This document shows positions 5,327 to 6,663 of a stretch of DNA of 6,663 bases, piece after piece; the stretch's first letter is position 1; each line of letters opens with the position of its first letter. Source of the stretch: Bdellovibrio sp. ZAP7 (GTDB lineage: Bacteria > Bacteroidota > Bacteroidia > Flavobacteriales > Flavobacteriaceae); the NCBI GenBank assembly GCA_943324165.2, contig CALPKO020000077.1, forward strand, positions 1 to 6,663. Reading direction: 5' to 3'. The notes beneath the pieces are model-generated. The model did no database searches and was not told where the DNA came from. It saw only the letters and a program-made list of their open reading frames with translations. The position numbers and the translations under genes were made by a program.

Positions 5327-5736
5327 TTAACAACATAAACATTATAAACAAATTTTACATCTTCGTAGTTCACATAAAATTGTTTTCGATTGTCTTGATT
5401 TTTTCGAGTAACCACTAAAATTGTGCATGGTTTTCCATTCAAATCTGCACAATCTAAAGCGATGGTTTCGTCAAATTGTGTGACCACTTTTTGTCCGTAA
5501 TTCAAAATTTTATAAACCTGAATTTCTTTTGTGCCAATAACTAAACGGTCTTTTTTACCATCTAGCGAAATTATTGCGGTTGATTGTTCTGGCTCGGTCC
5601 ACTTGCCCCAATTATTTTTAGCGTCTTTTTCTATGACACTAAAACTTGTAGCTTTAAATCTATAAACTTGGGCCGACGCAAATGAAATAGAAAAATTTAA
5701 TAAAATTGCGGTTAAAATAAATTGAGTGATTTTCAT
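5323..5736 (-). CDS. small secreted protein of unknown function
   Basis: This 137-residue protein has a classical signal peptide ending FASA (cleavage expected after Ala22, AxA motif at 20-22), giving a mature protein of about 115 residues. The mature part reads as a series of beta-strands (VYRFKATSFSVIE, TAIISLDGKKDRLVIGT, EIQVYKILNYG, CTILVVTRK, RKQFYVNYEDVKFVYNVYVV). It has two cysteines, Cys96 and Cys104, which could form a disulphide in the periplasm. The W-G-K-W-T-E region at 43-48 and the closing FVYNVYVV recall small secreted proteins I have seen in Flavobacteriaceae, but I can attach no family name or function. It has its own promoter box upstream and is divergent from the serine hydrolase gene. 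Its stop codon overlaps that of the convergent PagL-like gene by four bases. Confidence 0.85.
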   Translation of the reverse strand: MKITQFILTAILLNFSISFASAQVYRFKATSFSVIEKDAKNNWGKWTEPEQSTAIISLDGKKDRLVIGTKEIQVYKILNYGQKVVTQFDETIALDCADLNGKPCTILVVTRKNQDNRKQFYVNYEDVKFVYNVYVVN

Positions 5737-5775
5737 TTTTTTCTGTTAGATTTGGTAAAATTACAAATACTATTG

Positions 5776-5783
5776 CAAAGATA
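5776..5783 (-). promoter_or_regulatory. -7 promoter box (TATCTTTG) of the small secreted protein gene
   Basis: On the minus strand TATCTTTG fits TAnnTTTG exactly, 39 bases before the ATG at 5736. TTTA at 5804-5801, 17 bases upstream, is a one-mismatch -33 candidate. The region between box and gene is AT-rich with no other signal. Confidence 0.6.
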
Positions 5784-5786
5784 GAT

Positions 5787-5821
5787 TTTGAATATAAAAA
5801 TAAACACTAAAACTACTTTTT
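5787..5821 (+). promoter_or_regulatory. probable promoter of the serine hydrolase gene (TTTG / TACTTTTT)
   Basis: TTTG at 5787-5790 and TACTTTTT at 5814-5821 are 23 bases apart, within the spacing known for Bacteroidota -33 and -7 elements. The -7 box differs from TAnnTTTG only in its last base. It ends 40 bases before the ATG at 5862. Its -33 element lies only three bases from the -7 box of the divergent gene, so the two promoters are interleaved. Confidence 0.5.
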
Positions 5822-5861
5822 AAATATATAAAAGCAAGTCTAAAATTTAAACTTACAAAAG

Positions 5862-6663
5862 ATGAAAAAATTATTCTATGCACCAATTTTGTTGTTATTT
5901 GTTTTAACAAGTCAAGCCCAAAAACTAAATGTTGTCAAGCTCGATAGTTTATTTAGTATTTTAGAAGCTAAAGACAAATACATGGGAAGTATTGCCATTG
6001 CTCAAAATGGAAAAATTATTTACGCTAAGTCAATCGGTAAAGGCGACATCGAAACCAACAAAAAGTCCACTGAAAATTCAAAATACAGAATCGGCTCAAT
6101 TTCTAAAATGTTTACTTCTACTTTGATTTTTAAAGCAATTGAAGAAAAAAAATTGACGCTCAATCAGACTGTTGAAAGTTTTTTTCCCAATTTAGAAAAC
6201 GCAAAAGTCATCACAATTGGTAATTTATTGAACCACAAAAGTGGTATTCATAATTTTACAAGCGACGAAGAATACCTAAAATACAATACGCAACCGAAAT
6301 CGGAAGTTGAAATGATGGCGATTATAGAAAAAGGCAAAAGTGATTTTGCGCCAAATGCTAAAAATGAGTACAGCAATTCTAATTATGTTTTGTTGAGTTA
6401 CATTTTAGAAAAAATTTACAAAAAACCATACAAAAGCATTTTAGAAAAAAATATAATCAAACCATTAGGATTAAAAAATACTTTTTTTGGCGATAAAATC
6501 AACCTTAAAAACAACGAAGCCTATTCGTATGATTTTGAAGATAGATGGGTCAAACAAACAGAAACCGACATGTCAATTCCAATGGGAGCTGGAGCAGTCG
6601 TTTCTAATCCGACAGATTTAACCATTTTTATTAAATCTCTTTTTGATGGAAAAATAATCAATC
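5862..6663 (+). CDS. serine hydrolase, beta-lactamase-related (S12/class C) family, partial
   Basis: The 267 codons present start with a signal peptide (about 1-19, LLLFVLTSQAQ), so the enzyme is exported. The fold is that of class C beta-lactamases, D-Ala-D-Ala carboxypeptidases and EstB-like esterases: GSIAIAQNGKIIYAKSIG (42-59), the SxxK motif Ser79-Ile-Ser-Lys82 (RIGSISKMF) with Ser79 as nucleophile, LLNHKSGI (122-129), the YxN motif Tyr170-Ser-Asn172, and PLGLKNTFF (201-209). MGAGAVVSNPTDL (241-253) precedes the region where the third motif (KTG or HxG) would be expected, but the window ends first. Substrate cannot be told from these motifs; a peptidase or esterase acting in the periplasm is as likely as a beta-lactamase. 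The start is the first ATG after the promoter and gives a good signal peptide. Residues beyond 267 lie outside the window. Confidence 0.9.
   Translation, partial: MKKLFYAPILLLFVLTSQAQKLNVVKLDSLFSILEAKDKYMGSIAIAQNGKIIYAKSIGKGDIETNKKSTENSKYRIGSISKMFTSTLIFKAIEEKKLTLNQTVESFFPNLENAKVITIGNLLNHKSGIHNFTSDEEYLKYNTQPKSEVEMMAIIEKGKSDFAPNAKNEYSNSNYVLLSYILEKIYKKPYKSILEKNIIKPLGLKNTFFGDKINLKNNEAYSYDFEDRWVKQTETDMSIPMGAGAVVSNPTDLTIFIKSLFDGKIIN

Noticed and set aside
1..6663. Novel defence, mobile or biosynthetic system
   Set aside because: All substantial genes are ordinary chromosomal or envelope genes. I see no transposase, integrase, toxin-antitoxin pair, phage gene, tRNA or rRNA, and no insertion boundaries.

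Overview
The window looks like a chromosomal segment of a Flavobacterium-type member of the Bacteroidota (Flavobacteriaceae). It is AT-rich. Several genes are preceded by the Bacteroidota -7 promoter box TAnnTTTG rather than a strong Shine-Dalgarno sequence. The start of a short-chain-type threonine dehydrogenase, the rnpA / S41-protease pairing, the OmpA domain variant carrying 'GHICC' and the lipoprotein signal are all familiar from that family. Nothing indicates a phage, plasmid, insertion sequence, CRISPR array or recent transfer. No gene here forms a recognisable new multi-gene system.

Layout: (1) 1-419, minus: N-terminal part of an NAD-dependent L-threonine 3-dehydrogenase of the extended SDR type, cut by the window edge. 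(2) 562-1140, plus: unrecognised helical lipoprotein, divergent from (1). (3) 1141-1594: a 454-bp gene-free stretch between convergent genes. It holds a five-unit tandem array of hairpin-plus-T-tract elements that alternate in type (A-B-A-B-A, 83-bp higher-order period), followed by two further short direct repeats. (4) 4504-1595, minus: a probable operon of rnpA (RNase P protein), an S41 C-terminal processing protease, and a periplasmic protein with two OmpA domains. The last two genes overlap by one base (TAATG). (5) 4526-4708: a divergent intergenic region with a 19-20-bp tandem repeat, inverted copies of it in the next gene's leader, and promoters facing both ways. (6) 4709-5326, plus: a PagL-like lipid A deacylase/acyloxyacyl hydrolase candidate. 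(7) 5736-5323, minus: a small secreted protein of unknown function whose stop codon interlocks with that of (6). (8) 5862-6663, plus: a serine hydrolase of the beta-lactamase-related (S12 / class C) family, cut by the window edge.

How the genes relate: most products are exported and act at the envelope (lipoprotein, processing protease, OmpA-domain protein, lipid A deacylase candidate, secreted protein, S12 hydrolase). The two cytoplasmic ones are threonine dehydrogenase and RnpA. The only arrangement that argues for joint expression is rnpA - S41 protease - OmpA-domain gene. The remaining genes look like separate units with their own promoters. The most unusual material is the non-coding DNA, in particular the alternating terminator-like array at 1171-1370 and the 4541-4691 repeat/inverted-repeat set.
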